NCBI GenBank assembly: GCA_033557465.1
Contig: CM066039.1
Coordinates: forward strand, 400,043,440-400,107,439
Reading direction: 5' to 3'
Source of the DNA: Ichthyophis bannanicus
Lineage: Eukaryota; Chordata; Amphibia; Gymnophiona; Ichthyophiidae
Length of the DNA: 64,000 bases
Below, in pieces: positions 41,079 to 53,461 of the stretch. Each line of letters begins with the position of its first letter. Position 1 is the first letter of the stretch. Below the pieces are notes generated by a model. It did not search any database. It had not been told where the DNA came from and worked only from the letters and a program-made list of their open reading frames with translations. A program made the translations under genes and the position numbers.

Positions 41079-42943
41079 TTACATTCGTAGCATAAAAAAT
41101 GTGAGAGAGTCAGTTAGACCATTAGATGACAGAGGCTTAAAAGGGGTAGTAAGAGGGGACAAGGCTATAGCAGAGAGACTTAATGAATTCTTTGCTTCGG
41201 TCTTTACTGAGGAAGTTGTAGGGATGTTACCCATGACTGAAGTGGTATTTAAAGGAGATACTGCGGAAGAATTGAAAGATATATCAATACATCGGGAAGA
41301 TGTATTAAAGCAATTTGATAAACTGAAGAGTAGCAAATCACCTGGACCTTATGGTATACATCCAAGGGTGTTGAAAGATCTGAAATATGAGATTGCAGAC
41401 CTGCTATTTGTAATCTGTGAACTATCATTAAAATCATCTGTAATACCTGAAGATTGGAGGATCGCCAATGTAACGCCAATTTTTATAAAGGGTTCTAGGG
41501 GTGATCAGGGAAACTACAGACCGGTGAGCCTGACGTCAGTACCGGGAAAAATGGTAGAAACCATCATAAAGAACAAAAGTACTCAACATGTAGATAGTCA
41601 TGGCTTAATGGGAGACAGCCAATATGGCTTTAGACAAGGAAGATCTTGTCTTACTAAACTGTTATTTTTTTTTGAAGATGTGCATAAACAGGTAGACAAA
41701 GGTGAGTCGGTTGATATAGTGTATCTGGCTTTCAGAAAGCCTTTGACAAGGTCCCTAATCAGAGACTTTCGGCAAAACTAAAATTCATGGGATAGGAGGC
41801 AGTGTACTATTGTGGATCAGGAACTAATTAAAAGAAAGCAGAGGGTAGGGCTAAATGGCCAATTTTCCCAATGGAGAAAGGTGAATACTGGATTACCGCA
41901 GGGATCTGTGTTGAGTCTGCTGCTTTTTGACATATTCAGAAATAACGAGTGAGGTTATTAAATTTGCAAATGACACAAAACTATTTAAAGTTCTTAAAAC
42001 CCAAAAGTATTGTGGAAAATTGCAAAAGGATCTTAATAAATTGGAAGACAGGGCATCCAAATGGCAGATGAAATTTAATGTGGACAAGTGCAAAGTTATG
42101 CACCTAGGAAAGAACAACCCAAACCTATGGTTACACGATGCAAGGTTCCGCATTGGGAACCACCACCCAGGAAAAAGATTTAGGCGTCATCGTGGATAAC
42201 ATGTTAAAATCCTCCGCCCAGTGTGCAGCAGCAGCCAAGAGAGCAAAGAGAATGCTACGTATCATAAGGAAAGGAACGGAAAATAAAATAAAGGCTATTA
42301 TAATGCTTCTGTATCGTTCCATTGTGTGACCGCACCTTGAATATTGTGTGCAATTCTGGTCACCATATCTTAAAAAGGATATAGCATTATTAGAAAAGAT
42401 ACAGAGAAGAGCCATCAAAATGGTAAAGGGGATGGAAGGATACTCCTATGAAGAGAGGCTAAAAAGTTTAGGGCTCTTCAACCTGGAAAAGAGACGGCTG
42501 AAGGGAGATATGATAGAGGTCTATAAATTAATGAATGGAGTGGAACGGGTACAGGTAGATCGATTGTTTACGTCATCAGAACATAAAAAGACTAGGGGAC
42601 ATGCAATGAAGCTACAGGGCAACCTATTTAAGACTAATAAGAGAAAATATTTTTTCACTCAACGTGTAATCAAACTATGGAATTTGTTACCAGAGGATGT
42701 AGTAAAAGCTGTTAGTGTAGCTGGGTTTAAAAAAGGTTTGGACAAGTTCCTGGAAGAAAGGTCCATAAACCATTATTAAAAGTGACCCAGGATATCACTG
42801 CTTGACCCAGTACAAGCATTGAGTAACCTGTGTCTTTTGGGGAGACTGCTAGGTACTTATGACCTAGATTGGCCACTGTTGGAAACAGGATACTGGGCTT
42901 GATGGACTTTGGTCTGACCCAGTATGGCAGTTCTTATGTTCTC
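41079..42943 (+). pseudogene. CR1-A LINE copy 3, 5' truncated
   Basis: Begins within ORF2 at YIRSIKNVRESV and runs through the RT to the C terminus SINHY (stop 42,777-42,779) and the 3' tail. There is a frameshift near 41,730 in YLDFQKAFD, a deletion near 41,940, and shifts to 42,350. It follows the CR1-B 3' end directly. Confidence 0.88.
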
Positions 42944-43318
42944 CAACCTCCCTTGGGAGGTTGAAGGTTGCTAAGGCTACCCGTTCAGCAGCCATGCTGT
43001 TAACGACAGGGTCCCCAGGTTGAGGTGAAGAAGGGAGCCCTCCTCCTGGGTCAGTGGTCCCGGGGCGTTTCCCAGAGGGCCCAGGTGTCGGTGGTTATGG
43101 CAGGCCACCGATGGGCAAAGTGGATCAGATGCCCCCCCTGTTGGTAGCTGCTCCCCCCTGGGAGGAGACGCTATACTCAGGGAGTCAAAACTATGACCCA
43201 GCCTGGGCAGGAGCTGGTGTTTGGGGCTTAGAGCCCTTAGGCTTGCGCTGGCCTTGGACTGGACCTTTGCCCTGGTGACACAGCTGCAGAGTCTGGGGGC
43301 ATGGTATTGGGGATAGCC

Positions 43319-45040
43319 TCAGTAAGACTGGCCTTTTCTGTGAAAAGGGGGCCTCTTCCCCAATGGTTTTTTCCTGGGAAAGGTGGAGGTCTTCCTGGAG
43401 AGCACAGTCATCATGACAAACTCAGTTTCTGTCTCTGTTGCCTTTTCCTCCATCAGTTTGCCAAAGAAGTTTTCACTGAGACAGGGGACGTCAAGGAGTT
43501 TCTCCTGGACCCACTGCTCAAGGTCCAATGCCTGGTGCCAGGCACGGCGTCAGGTACAGATGCTTGTGGGGCCACCCTCACGTTGGACTCAAATCCGACG
43601 TAGGCAGGTTGAGACATGTACTTCGAGTACTCCCCAGCAACCTTTGTGAGGATTTGGAAACACTGGAGGTGATCTCCACCGAGACCCACCGAGAAACCTG
43701 CGAGTTCTTTTGCTAGGTCTCAGAGATACATGCCGATATACAGCTGGTAGGCTTGGATTCAGCAGCCCAGCATCAAGCCCTTGTAGCATTTGTGTTCGAG
43801 AGCATCAAGGACATGGGACTCCCTGCCCGGGGCCACAGAGGAGTGAGTCTTCAGGCTTATCTGCCGGCACATGGTCGACTCTGCCACCATAGAGATGTGT
43901 GGGAGTTGTGTTTTCCGAAAGCCGGGGCCCCACTGACCCGGTACATGATGTTGAGGCGTCGGCTAACTATTGGCACAGACGCCGGTGTCTCCAACGTCCA
44001 AATGAGGATTTTCCAGAGGAAGGCAGGGACAGGGACTGTCCGGGTCTCCTTAGGTGGCGCTTCATACTGGAGGATTTCAAGCTCCTCCGTGCAAGCATCC
44101 TCCTCTGACTCAGTAGTGAGAGATAAGGCTTTTGTCATGTCCCGGATAAACTCAAGGAAGGATGTGTCCTCTGGTGGGGACCAGCACCACGATGCCGAGG
44201 AGATGGGTCTGAGGGGAGATCGCAGTGTTTACGCGTCTCCGGGGAAGCCTCATCCTCTGACTCCCAGTCTGAGTAGTCTGTCAAGGGCTCGAAGCTGGAT
44301 GGCACTTGAGGTGCTGGGCTCGAGTAGGGTCTTCGGTGACCCACGGTGGCATCTTAGCCAGAGCCACAAGCACTTCCCGGGGAGGATCTTGTTCCTGAGG
44401 ACCGGGAGCAGAATTGAGACCCTCGCATAGGATCGGATCGAGGTTCTCGAGAATCGTCTCAGCAGCCCAGAGAGTCCTCGATATCAAGGTCCCTGCAGTC
44501 CCAGCGCAAGCACCAGCAGGGCCGGGCATCGACACTTGCTGCGAGGCAAGGAAGGCAGTGATACTGCATTAAAATGTTGTCATCCTGGCTTCAAACTCAG
44601 GAATTACAGCCTTCGACATGGACACCGAGGTGACCGGGTCCAGCGTCGATGATGAGAGGGAGTCCTCAACGGGACAGACCTTGTGGGTCCGTGACCCGTC
44701 ACCGAAGCCTCGGCATCTGTTCTGGGCACGTTTGACAGCCGCTTTCTCTCTGACTCCTCAGATACCCTCCGGGGACTGTGGGACATGGCATGGAACTTGC
44801 CATGTGTGTCCGATTCCCAGGATTAGGTCCTTGAGGATTTTTTCTTCCTCTTGCACTCACGCTCTGGGAAACCATAGTCAGAGTGTCCGCGTACCCAGTT
44901 GGGCACCGTGGGGGCTTTAGGCAACTCCAAGGATCTGTGCAGGGCCTTAGAGCATGAGGCTACTGGGGATACCAGAGCAGAATCTGACCTGTGGAAGATG
45001 TCGTCTTACTTCTGCCAATGATTTTGGATGTCCTTCGCAG
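43319..45040 (-). pseudogene. DIRS 3 gag remnant
   Basis: Frames include CCLWCLGAKR (second part of the zinc region) near 45,070, RRLNIMYRVSGAPAFGK near 43,960, and WVQEKLLDVPCLSENFFGK with a basic tail to 43,319. All are joined by shifts. It resembles DIRS 1 gag, for example WVQEGLGNLPCTGENLFGK. Confidence 0.7.
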
Positions 45041-47990
45041 ACATCTTTTTGCACCTAAACACCAGAGACAGCAGTCATGTGTGTTGGTTAGAAACATAGA
45101 AACATAGAAATATGACGACAGAAAAAGACCAAATGGCCTATCTAGTCTGTCCTTCCATAACAACTACAACAGTCCCCTTTTTACCTTTAGAGATCCTCTG
45201 TGTTTGTCCCATGCTTTTTTGAATTCAGTTACTGTCCTCATCTCTACCACCTCCACTGGGAGACTATTCCACGGATCCACTACTCTTTCTGTAAAGAAAT
45301 ATTTCCGCATATCACTCCTGAATCTATCTCCCTTTACCCTCATCCCATGTCCCCTCGTAGCAGAACTTGCTTTCAATTGAAAGAGGCTCTCTCCCTGAAC
45401 ATTTATGCCATGGAGGTATTTAAACATCTCAATCATATCACCTCTATCCCGCCTTTCCTCTAAGGTGTACATATTAAGATCCTTCAGTCTGTCCTTATAT
45501 GCTTTATAATGAAGACCACTAATCATTTTAGTAGCCACCCTCTGCACCGACTCCATCCTGTTCACATCCGTTTGAAGGTGCGGTCTCCAGAATTGCACAC
45601 TATACTCCAAATGAGGTCGTACCAAAGACTTCTAGAGAGGCATTATCACCTCCTTTTTTCTGCTAGCCATTCCTCTCCGTATGCAGCCAAGCATCCTTCT
45701 AGCTTTTGCCGTCGCCTTTCTACCTGTTTAGCTACTTTAAGATCATCAGACACAACCACACCTAGGTCCCGCTCTTCTTTAGTGGACAAAAGTACTTCAC
45801 CCCCCATACTATATTGCTCCCTTGGATTGCTGCAGCCCAAATGCATGACCTTGCACTTTTTAACATTAAATCCCAGCTGCCAAATTTTAGACCATTCTTC
45901 AAGCTTAGCTAGATCCCTCCTCATGTTATCTACCCCTTCCTGGGTGTCTACTCTATTGCAGATTTTGGTATCATCCGCAAAGAGGCAAACCTTACCTGAA
46001 AGCCCTTCCGCTATATCACTAACAAAGATGTTAAAAAGAATCAGACCAAGGACAGATCCCTGGGGCACACCACTGATAACATCCTTCTCCTCAGAGTGAG
46101 CTCCATTTACTCTTTGTCGTCTCCCACCCAACCAATTTCTAACCCAAGCAGTAACTTTAGGGTCCATCACTAGGGTGCTCAGTTTGTTTATAAATTGCCT
46201 GTGAGGAACAGTGTCAAAGGCTTTACTGAAATCTAAATACACCACATCTAGGGCTCTCCCTCGGTCCAACTCCCTGGTCACCCAGTCAAAGAAATCAATC
46301 AGATTTGTCTGACAAGACCTGCCTCTGGTGAATCCATGCTGCCTCGGATCCTGTAATCCATGCTGGACTCCAGAAACCTCACTATTTTCTCTTTCAGCAG
46401 CGTTTCCAATAATTTACTCACCACCGAAGTTAAACTAACCGGCCTGTAGTTTTCAACCACATCCTTAATTCTGCTTTTTTGTAAAGGCACCACATGAGCC
46501 TCCTATAGTCCTTTGGCACCACTCCCGACTCCAACGAGGCATTGAAAAGGTCAGTCAGTGGAGCTGCTAGAACGTCCCCAAGTTCCCTCAGTATTCTCGG
46601 GTGTATCCCATCCGGTCCCATCGCTTTGTCTACTTTAAGTTGAGATAGTTTCTCACGAACACAGTCTTTTGAAAATTGTTCAAGATGTCCTTTGCTTCTG
46701 TTCCTATTTGTGGGTGTTTTCTGAGGTCCTGATCCTGGTGCTTCATCTGTGAACACAGAACAAAAATATTTGTTAAGCAATTCCGCTTTATCCTTATCAG
46801 CTTCTACATATTCCTCCCCTGCACCCTTGAGTCTGACAATACCACTCTTGCCCTTCCTCTTCTCACTAATATATCTGAAAAATGTCTTATCCCCCCATTT
46901 TATTGCATTGGCTATTTCCTTCTCCTTTTGAATCTTTGCCTTCTTGACTACTTTGCTAGCTTCTCTAAGTTTTTCCAAATACAGATGCCTGTCTTCCTCT
47001 CTCTGTGATCTCTTGTATTTCATGAAGGCCTCCCTCTTTTTCTTCACTTTTTCAGCTACTTCTTTCAAAAACCATAGCGGTCTCCTTTTCCTTTTACCTT
47101 TATTTACCATTTTAACAAAAAGGTTGGTTGCCCTTAAAATATCCCCTTTCAGTTTTTCCCCCAGTTTTTCTACATCCCTCAGCTGTTCCCATCCATCTAA
47201 CGACTCCCTGAGGTATTGGCCCATCTTGGCAAAGTTAGTCTTCCTAAAGTCTAAGATCCTCACCTTTGAATGGATTCTAACAGCCCTAGTCCTAATACTG
47301 AACCACACCATCTGGTGATCACTGGATGCAAAATGATCTCCCACTACAACATCAGAAACACTTTCACCATTGGTAAGCACCAAGTCCAGTATGGCCCCTT
47401 CACATGTGGGGTCTGTTACCAATTGCCTGAATAGTTCTCCCTGTAGAGAATCCAGGATCTCCTTACTTCTAGATGATACTGCAGCAGGAATGTGCCAATC
47501 AACATCTGGCATATTGAAATCTCCTATCAGTAGCACTTCCCCTTTCCTAGCAATGCTGCGTATGTCTTTTTTTTTTTTTTTTAACTTTTATTTTCATTTT
47601 GCAACAAACAAAAGAAACAACACACCAAAGGAGACAAAACAAGTATACAATAAGGAAAAGTAAACCCAATTACCCCCACCCCCATGCTTCTTCTCTAGCC
47701 GATTATGTCAGCATGTGAGCGCTTCCAATTAACAGTGATTATACATCAAAACGATCAAAAGAGGATCTACGATACAGCATGATCATGGGACAGAGATATA
47801 TACAAATTTAGACAGTCAGATGAGAGCATTTAGCAGAATGTACATAGTCATTGAGCATCTTCCATTTAGACCAATGATGAGGAGTCTGGACGAGGGAAGC
47901 AAACATACGAGGTATTTGTTCATATTTACTGTAGAGACAGACATGATTCCACCATTCATTGGGGCTCAGATGGGAGCTATTTTTCCAGTA

Positions 47991-49416
47991 TTACTTAAGT
48001 AGGGAAATAGCAATGCCTAGCATAAAATCCAAAAGGAGGCAAGCCGTTTTTGGAAGAGAGGGGATCCCCGCAGCTGGGCGAGGTCCCACTATCCTCCAAG
48101 AAAGGGGCTCTTGAAAGTGCAAAATAGACCGGATACGACCCCAGACCCGACGCCAGTAATACTGTAATGCGGGATATTCATACATAACATGAGGTAGTGA
48201 ACCAATGGCCACATGGCATGTCCAACAACTATTGCCCTGAGTAGTGTTCCATTTAGCGAAGCTGTCAGGAGTGTAAAAACACCGGTGGGCTAGAAAGAAG
48301 AGTGTCTGAGTGAGTGAGGCGGATCGGGAAACCCGTGTCACTCTACTCCAGACAAGGCTCCATTGCTCCGAAGTCAAAGTCACATGCAATTCTCTCTCCC
48401 ATGCTTTCTGCGCAATAGGGGTATCTCTAGTTATAGCATTACATAAGGTTTTGTAAAAATGGGATGCTACACCCGGTGAATTACCGATAGATCGGAAAGT
48501 CTCCGATCAACCTTGTGTAGGGGATGCCGATGGCGGGAGTACCTTAGCACTCCGAAGGCAATGCTGAAGTTGCACCAACTGAAAGTAGTGTTTCGCTGGG
48601 AGACCAAATTCAATTTGCAATTCAGTAAAAGTTTTCCAGCGACCATCATGGAACAACTGGCTAGGAATCCAAATGCCCCCAATGTACCAGGGGCTCCACG
48701 CCATCGACCCATCTGTATTCGAAATCGAGCATTGTACCAAAGCGGGAGCCCGTCGACCGGACAGATTCGGGAGTCTAAAGATTGCATAAGAGTATTAATG
48801 GCACCTAAAGTGTCTAAAAGCATTGGTGGATAGTGGGAGTCTGATGGGAGAGTCATACCAGGGAGAAAAGGAAGAGGAATCGGTTTACAAAGGTCCTCTT
48901 CTATATCTAGCCACACAGGTCTACTCGGTACTGGATCTTCCAGCCAACGAGCGCCTTGTTTGAGAAGAAAAGATTAATGGAACACTTGATTAAAATCACC
49001 ACCAAGTATAATGGAGCATTGGCAGAGGCCTATGCCAACTGCGCAATACTTGCATAGTAAGCAGGATTGTCCACATTCGGGGCATAAATGCAAATACATG
49101 TGAATTCACTATCTCCAACCTCAAGGTGTATACGGGCCCATCTACCCTCCTTGTCAGCGCTAGTATCAATTACAGTAGCTTGCGAAGATTTCGTAACCAG
49201 AATGGTTACCCTGTACCGTTTGGAAACGGCGGGAGAATAGGTAGCCACCATGTAAGGCTTAGCATTGAGTTTCAGTGTTTCAGCAGAGTTTAGATGCGTT
49301 TCCTAAAGAAACACTAAATCAGCATGCTCATGGCTAAGATAGCTAAGGATTTTCTTTCTTTTGAATGGGCTATTAATGCCTTTTACGTTAAGTGATAAGA
49401 TTTTAAGTAAGGCCAT
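47991..49416 (-). pseudogene. L1 ORF2 with internal deletion of RT
   Basis: Starts at ATG 49,416 (KILSLNVKGINSPFKRKKIL). It has a Gln-to-stop before ETHLN near 49,305, then CICIYAPN near 49,085 and a GDFNQVFH-like endonuclease motif near 48,990. It then switches to WLEDPVPSRPVWLDIEED, which belongs downstream of the RT. The C terminus has WCTCH-like Cys/His residues (CWTCHVAIGSLPHVMYECP-type, 48,225-48,165). About 2 kb including the whole RT are missing. Confidence 0.8.
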
Positions 49417-49843
49417 TCAGAAAAGTTAAAAGTCTGAGCATGATAACGCACATAATTTCACAATGTCCCTCATATTGACTGTATCTGGCTGTACACATGA
49501 CATAAAAAATAAGCTAATATAATACAATGAAGCGCCCCACATTAACAAAGAACACCGCAGTGCGGTAGAGGAGAAGCAGAACCCCAGAAATTACTGGCGA
49601 CCATGTGTCTGCGGGGAGAAACCCCAGAGAAGGCCGAAATTGAAAAAACACATAACCTGTAGGACTGTGCGTGCTCCGAATCCGACCGAGGCACACATCA
49701 TGGAGGGATAGGAGACCAAAAAACAAAAGTCATATAGAGAAAGAAAGTAAGTCCAGGTAGTCTCTATACTTGGCTATGACCGCCGCATCGGGCCCTTCAA
49801 AATGGCGGACAGAGCCGGCAGATAAAAGTCCAAGTTTTTTGGA

Positions 49844-50692
49844 TTAGCGCATCTGCTCTGCTTCTTTGGATTCTAAAAATGTTGATAGTAGATCAGGATC
49901 TTCGAATGTCCTGGTTAGGTTGTGGAGAGTCACTCGGAGCTTCGCTGGATACAACAGGCCAAAGCGAGCCTGTAGCTGTTGAAGTCGAGGGCGAAAAGCA
50001 AGGAGTTTCTTCCGACGGTCAACGGTAGGCTTTGCCAAATCAGGGAAGAAGGAGACTTTGCGACCTTCAAATTCCAAATGATGATTCGCCCGGGCAGCAT
50101 TTAAAATTTGTTCAACTTGTTGATATCGTAGCAAGCGAAAAATAATAGGCCGGGGGGTCGTTCGGTTGGGCGCCATGTGGGTAGGAACACGGTGTGCACG
50201 ATCGATTTCCAGTTCTCTATGAAAAGTGATCTTCAGCAAGGAGGGAAGAGTTTTGAGCAGGAATTCTCTTATATCTCCTGCTTCCACCCCCTCCGGTATT
50301 CCGAGGAGCCTCACATTGTTGCGACGGGCTCGATTATTGCTATCTTCTAACTCCTTTTGAAGATTCTGTATCTGGCGCTCAGCCTTGTCCAGTTTGCCCA
50401 AGCGCACCGCGTGCGCGTCGAGGACCCCCGCCATATTGTCCTGCCGTAATGAAAGACTTTCAAGTCGGTCCTGGAGCACTCCAAAGTCCTCTCGCATGGC
50501 TCGAAGCGCTTCTCCATTGGACTGCACCAATTCCTTCACGCCGCGTATTTCCTCTAAAATCTCCAGGTGCATTTCGGGGTTTACACGAAATGGAACCATC
50601 TTCTGTGGGGAGGACACCTCTGTTTTGGAGCGTTTTCCATGAGAAGAAGAAGGAGACCCGAAGTCCAGGCGCGCTGGTTTATGGGCCGCCAT
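49844..50692 (-). CDS. L1 ORF1 protein (RNA-binding chaperone)
   Basis: 282 codons, ATG to TGA, no lesion. Basic N-terminus; a heptad-rich coiled coil at about 50-120; an RRM-like segment NNVRLLGIPEGVEAGD near 125-140; and a C-terminal domain with EIDRAHRVPTH and PRPIIFRLLRYQQ near 165-190, the usual L1 ORF1p order. The protein trimerises and coats LINE RNA. It lies 427 bases upstream of the ORF2 remnant's ATG. Intactness alongside a deleted ORF2 is notable. Confidence 0.9.
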   Translation of the reverse strand: MAAHKPARLDFGSPSSSHGKRSKTEVSSPQKMVPFRVNPEMHLEILEEIRGVKELVQSNGEALRAMREDFGVLQDRLESLSLRQDNMAGVLDAHAVRLGKLDKAERQIQNLQKELEDSNNRARRNNVRLLGIPEGVEAGDIREFLLKTLPSLLKITFHRELEIDRAHRVPTHMAPNRTTPRPIIFRLLRYQQVEQILNAARANHHLEFEGRKVSFFPDLAKPTVDRRKKLLAFRPRLQQLQARFGLLYPAKLRVTLHNLTRTFEDPDLLSTFLESKEAEQMR

Positions 50693-51913
50693 CCCCCCCG
50701 AGGTACCCCGGTCAGCTCGGAGCGAAATAGTAAGTTTGTAAAGGTATTAAGTCAGGATTCTAAGTAGGCCTCTCGGGAGCTTCAGCGCGAAGCGTCTTAC
50801 CTGCTGGACATCAGGCTCCGCCCCCAATGCTGCGTATGTCTTAAATTAACTCTGTCCACCTCTTCCTCTTGTGAGGGAGGTCTGTATATCACACCAATGT
50901 AAATAGATTTCTCTTTCCCTCTTTCTAGTTTAACCCACAATGCCTCCCCTCTCCCTTTTAAGCTCTGTAATTCCAAAGCTTTAATAGTAGTTTTTACATA
51001 TAGTGCCACTCCTCCTCCCCTACTTCCTACCCTGTCCTTTCTGAATAAAGTATAGCCAGGTATAGTTACATCCCAATCATGGTTTTCTGTGAACCGTGTT
51101 TCTGTAACTGCCACTAAATCCAAGTCAGCCACTCCCACCAAAGCTTCAACTTCAGGGATCTTATTTCCCATGCTACGGGCATTTATACATGTTCTTTGTG
51201 CACTGATCACACTTTTTGAACCCACTGGTCATTGGAGCAAAAAGGACCCCTGCGAGATCAGAGACCCTCAACGTGGCCATTGGATAGAAAAGGGCGCAAA
51301 ACTGCACTGGAAGAAAAAATGAAAAATGGTTCTGAGACTCGATGCCGGGGCAACGGGGCTCAGAGGCAGGAAAGGGACTGGTGCTAACTGGAGAAAGAAG
51401 GGCAGTTTTATGCACAAAAATATCAACTTTTTTCTGGGGGAAAAAGAGAGATGTCTGTTGGGCTCTGCGGAAAAAGGGAGACTGAGTAAGATGGCACTCT
51501 TAGTCGGGAAGGGGACCATTCATGCATGGTGGCATCTCCCAAAGGTTTACTTTGAAAGCTGGGGAGATGCTTCTGTGGGGGCTCTATCGGTGCCGACATC
51601 ACCCATATGTGAGGACAGACTTCCTGCTTGTTCCTGGAGAATCTGAAAAAAAAGCTTGCTGTCAAAGCAAAAACACACAAAAACGTTTTCAAGTACGTTA
51701 AAAACCTGTGAGAGTCAGTTGGATTGTTATATGATAGAGGGGTAAAAGGGGTGCTAAGGGAGGACAAGGCCATATCGAAGAAACTGAATGAATTCTTTGC
51801 TTTGGTCTTTACTGAAAACGATGTAGGGAAGTTACTTATGCCTGAAATGGTATTTAAAGGTGATGTATTGGAAGAAATGAAAGAAATATTTTTGATATTT
51901 GATATTTTTGGAG

Positions 51914-52200
51914 TGGAGAAGTGGCCTAGTGGTTGGGGCAAGGTACCTCAGGCCAGAAGGTTGGGGGTTCAAATCCCACTAGAGGACAGCAACCTTGGGC
52001 CAGAAGGACTGGGGTTTCTAGTCCCACAGGTGCTCCTTGTGGTCTTGGGCAAGCCACTTAACACTCCATTGCCCATGTTCCCTGTAAAATAGTTATCTCC
52101 AAGTTATAATGCCCTGCTCAATGTAATTTCAGTTTGTTCAATGTAAACCGCCTTGATATCATGAAAGGCGGTATATAAGAAATGTTAAATAAATATCAAT
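51914..52200 (+). repeat. tRNA-headed SINE with L2-type tail
   Basis: tRNA-like head (GTGGCCTAGTGGTTGGGGCA, GGGGTTCAAATCCC), body with CTTGGGCAAGCCACTTAA, and 3' end AAACCGCCTTGATATCATGAAAGGCGGTATATAAG plus A-rich tail. A short AAATAT-like duplication probably flanks it. Confidence 0.85.
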
Positions 52201-52349
52201 AAACCGGGAAGATGTATTACAACTGTTTGATAAACTGAAGAGTTGATAAACTGAAGAGCAAATCACCTGGACTAGATGATATACATCAGAGAGTGCTGAA
52301 ATATGGGACTGCAGACCTACTATTAGTAATCTGTAGTACCTGAAACCTG

Positions 52350-53381
52350 AAGAATGGCCAATGCCATATCACGAGGAATCCCAACTTCAACCCACCACAA
52401 TATCTCAAAACTAAGGAAGCCGAACTGCAATCCAAACCCTCAATACGCTACCTAGGAGTCATTCTGGATCAACGCCTAGATATGAAGTCCCACATAGGAA
52501 ACACAGTCAGAACAGTACACTACAAGATCTGCTCTTTGAGACACCTACGCTCCATGTTGGAACCAAATGATTTCAGGACAATATACCAAGCACTGATCAT
52601 ACCCCACTTCGATTACGCTAATGTCATTCTTTAAGGTCTTCCTCATTCCACCTTAAACCCGTTACAGCTGGCAATGAACGCCGCAGCAAGGGTACTTCAG
52701 GGAGCTGCCAGGTCTGACCATGTTACTCCTTTGCTGATTCAATTACATTGGCTACCCATTCAGGCCAGAATTATCTTCAAAACTCTACTTCTCACATTCA
52801 AAGCTCTTAATAAGCTCTCCACTGCATCCTTATCTGCCCTTATTCACACTACTACACCGAACAGAGCAAGAAGATCCTCGACCATCAACTCCCTAAAGCT
52901 CCCAAAGGCCCTTACAAGCTGTTCTTCTTCTACAGCCAACAGAGCCTTTATCCTTTGTGCCCCCAGGTGCTGGAATGCACTACCCCCTGGCATCCGGGCT
53001 ATCAACAGCCTATCACAATTCAAGAAAGACCTCAAATTCCACCTCTTCAATAAGCACCTTATAGAGTCATCAACACTCATCGACTTCAGTGATCCCACCC
53101 AGTTACCCAGTTCCATGATGTCTCAATAACATTCTTAGGTTGATTCTCTAGCGATTGAATATATTCCTAGCACCTGTTCCTAGTAACATGTACCTATTCA
53201 TTAGTACTACATCTGTAAATAGATTGTAAATAGTTTCCCTTGTTATCCAAGTTCCTTCCCTTGTTATCTGTAAACTCATGCATGTTGACTGTACTGAGAT
53301 TTTTGTTCGATGTGAACCGCGCTGATGCTGAATAGTGCGGTATATAAGAGAATATAAATAAATAAAATAAATAAATAAATG
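52350..53381 (+). pseudogene. L2-like LINE 3' fragment
   Basis: RT C-terminal sequence (YLGVILDQRLDMKSH-like near 52,440, then NAAARVLQGAARSDHVTPLLIQLHWLPIQARIIFK and NRAFILCAPRCWNALPPGIR to the stop at 53,129). The 3' end reads GAACCGCGCTGATGCTGAATAGTGCGGTATATAAGAGAATATAAAT plus (AAAT)n. A stop near 52,633 breaks the frame. Confidence 0.85.
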
Positions 53382-53461
53382 CAATGCCAATTTGTAAAAA
53401 GGATTCTAGGGTGTTCCCGGAAACCACAAACAGGTGAGCCTGACATCAGTACCAGGCAAAA

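Larger units (their letters stand above)
47569..50825 (-). mobile_element. L1-type LINE with intact ORF1 and deleted RT
   Basis: The target duplication AATGCTGCGTATGTCTT lies at 47,552-47,568 and 50,826-50,842. The T-run on the plus strand at 47,567-47,582 is the poly(A) tail. It has a short 5' leader (50,825-50,693), an intact ORF1, and an ORF2 in which sequence jumps from mid-endonuclease to the region downstream of RT. It is full length at both ends despite the internal deletion, so it may have been copied in trans. Confidence 0.88.
45164..51180 (-). pseudogene. CR1-B ORF2 in pieces
   Basis: Endonuclease N-terminus (CINARSMGNK, VTETRFTENHDWDV, GVIYRPP) at 51,180-50,843. After the L1, GDFNMPDVDWH and ASSDHQMVWF are followed by a 368-codon open frame (47,536-46,430) up to the RT N-terminus (DGIHPRIL). 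The RT continues with YLDFSKAFDTVPH, GVPQGSVLG and LFADDTKIC (46,281-45,646), and the C-terminal part (45,625-45,164) ends at the stop after LKVKRGLL. Breaks lie near 46,490, 46,290 and 45,635. ORF1 is absent. Confidence 0.88.
45088..51226 (-). mobile_element. CR1-B LINE (antisense), interrupted by L1
   Basis: The 3' end is at 45,088 (minus-strand tail TTTCTATGTTTCTATG). ORF2 runs leftward from the endonuclease start near 51,180. An L1 with a 17-bp target duplication sits at 47,569-50,825. The CR1-B itself splits DIRS 3 gag. Confidence 0.85.
42944..51642 (-). mobile_element. DIRS element 3, partial, split by CR1-B
   Basis: DIRS gag sequence occupies 45,087-42,944 and 51,642-51,227, ending in a right terminal repeat (51,460-51,642: GGTGCCGACATCACCCATATGTGAGGAC...CCTGCTTGTTCC). 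The CR1-B LINE lies between the two Cys pairs of the gag zinc region. No RT or recombinase is retained on the left, where CR1-A copy 3 abuts. Confidence 0.75.
51643..53461 (+). pseudogene. CR1-A LINE copy 4 fragment, interrupted
   Basis: CR1-A ORF2 pieces: KKLAVKAKTHK...NEFFALVFTENDVGK (51,643-51,890), REDVLQLFDKLKS-type sequence (52,205-52,350) and GNHKQVSLTSVPGK-like sequence (53,385-53,461). A SINE and an L2-like LINE lie between. It is flanked by DIRS termini on both sides and is highly degraded. Confidence 0.75.
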
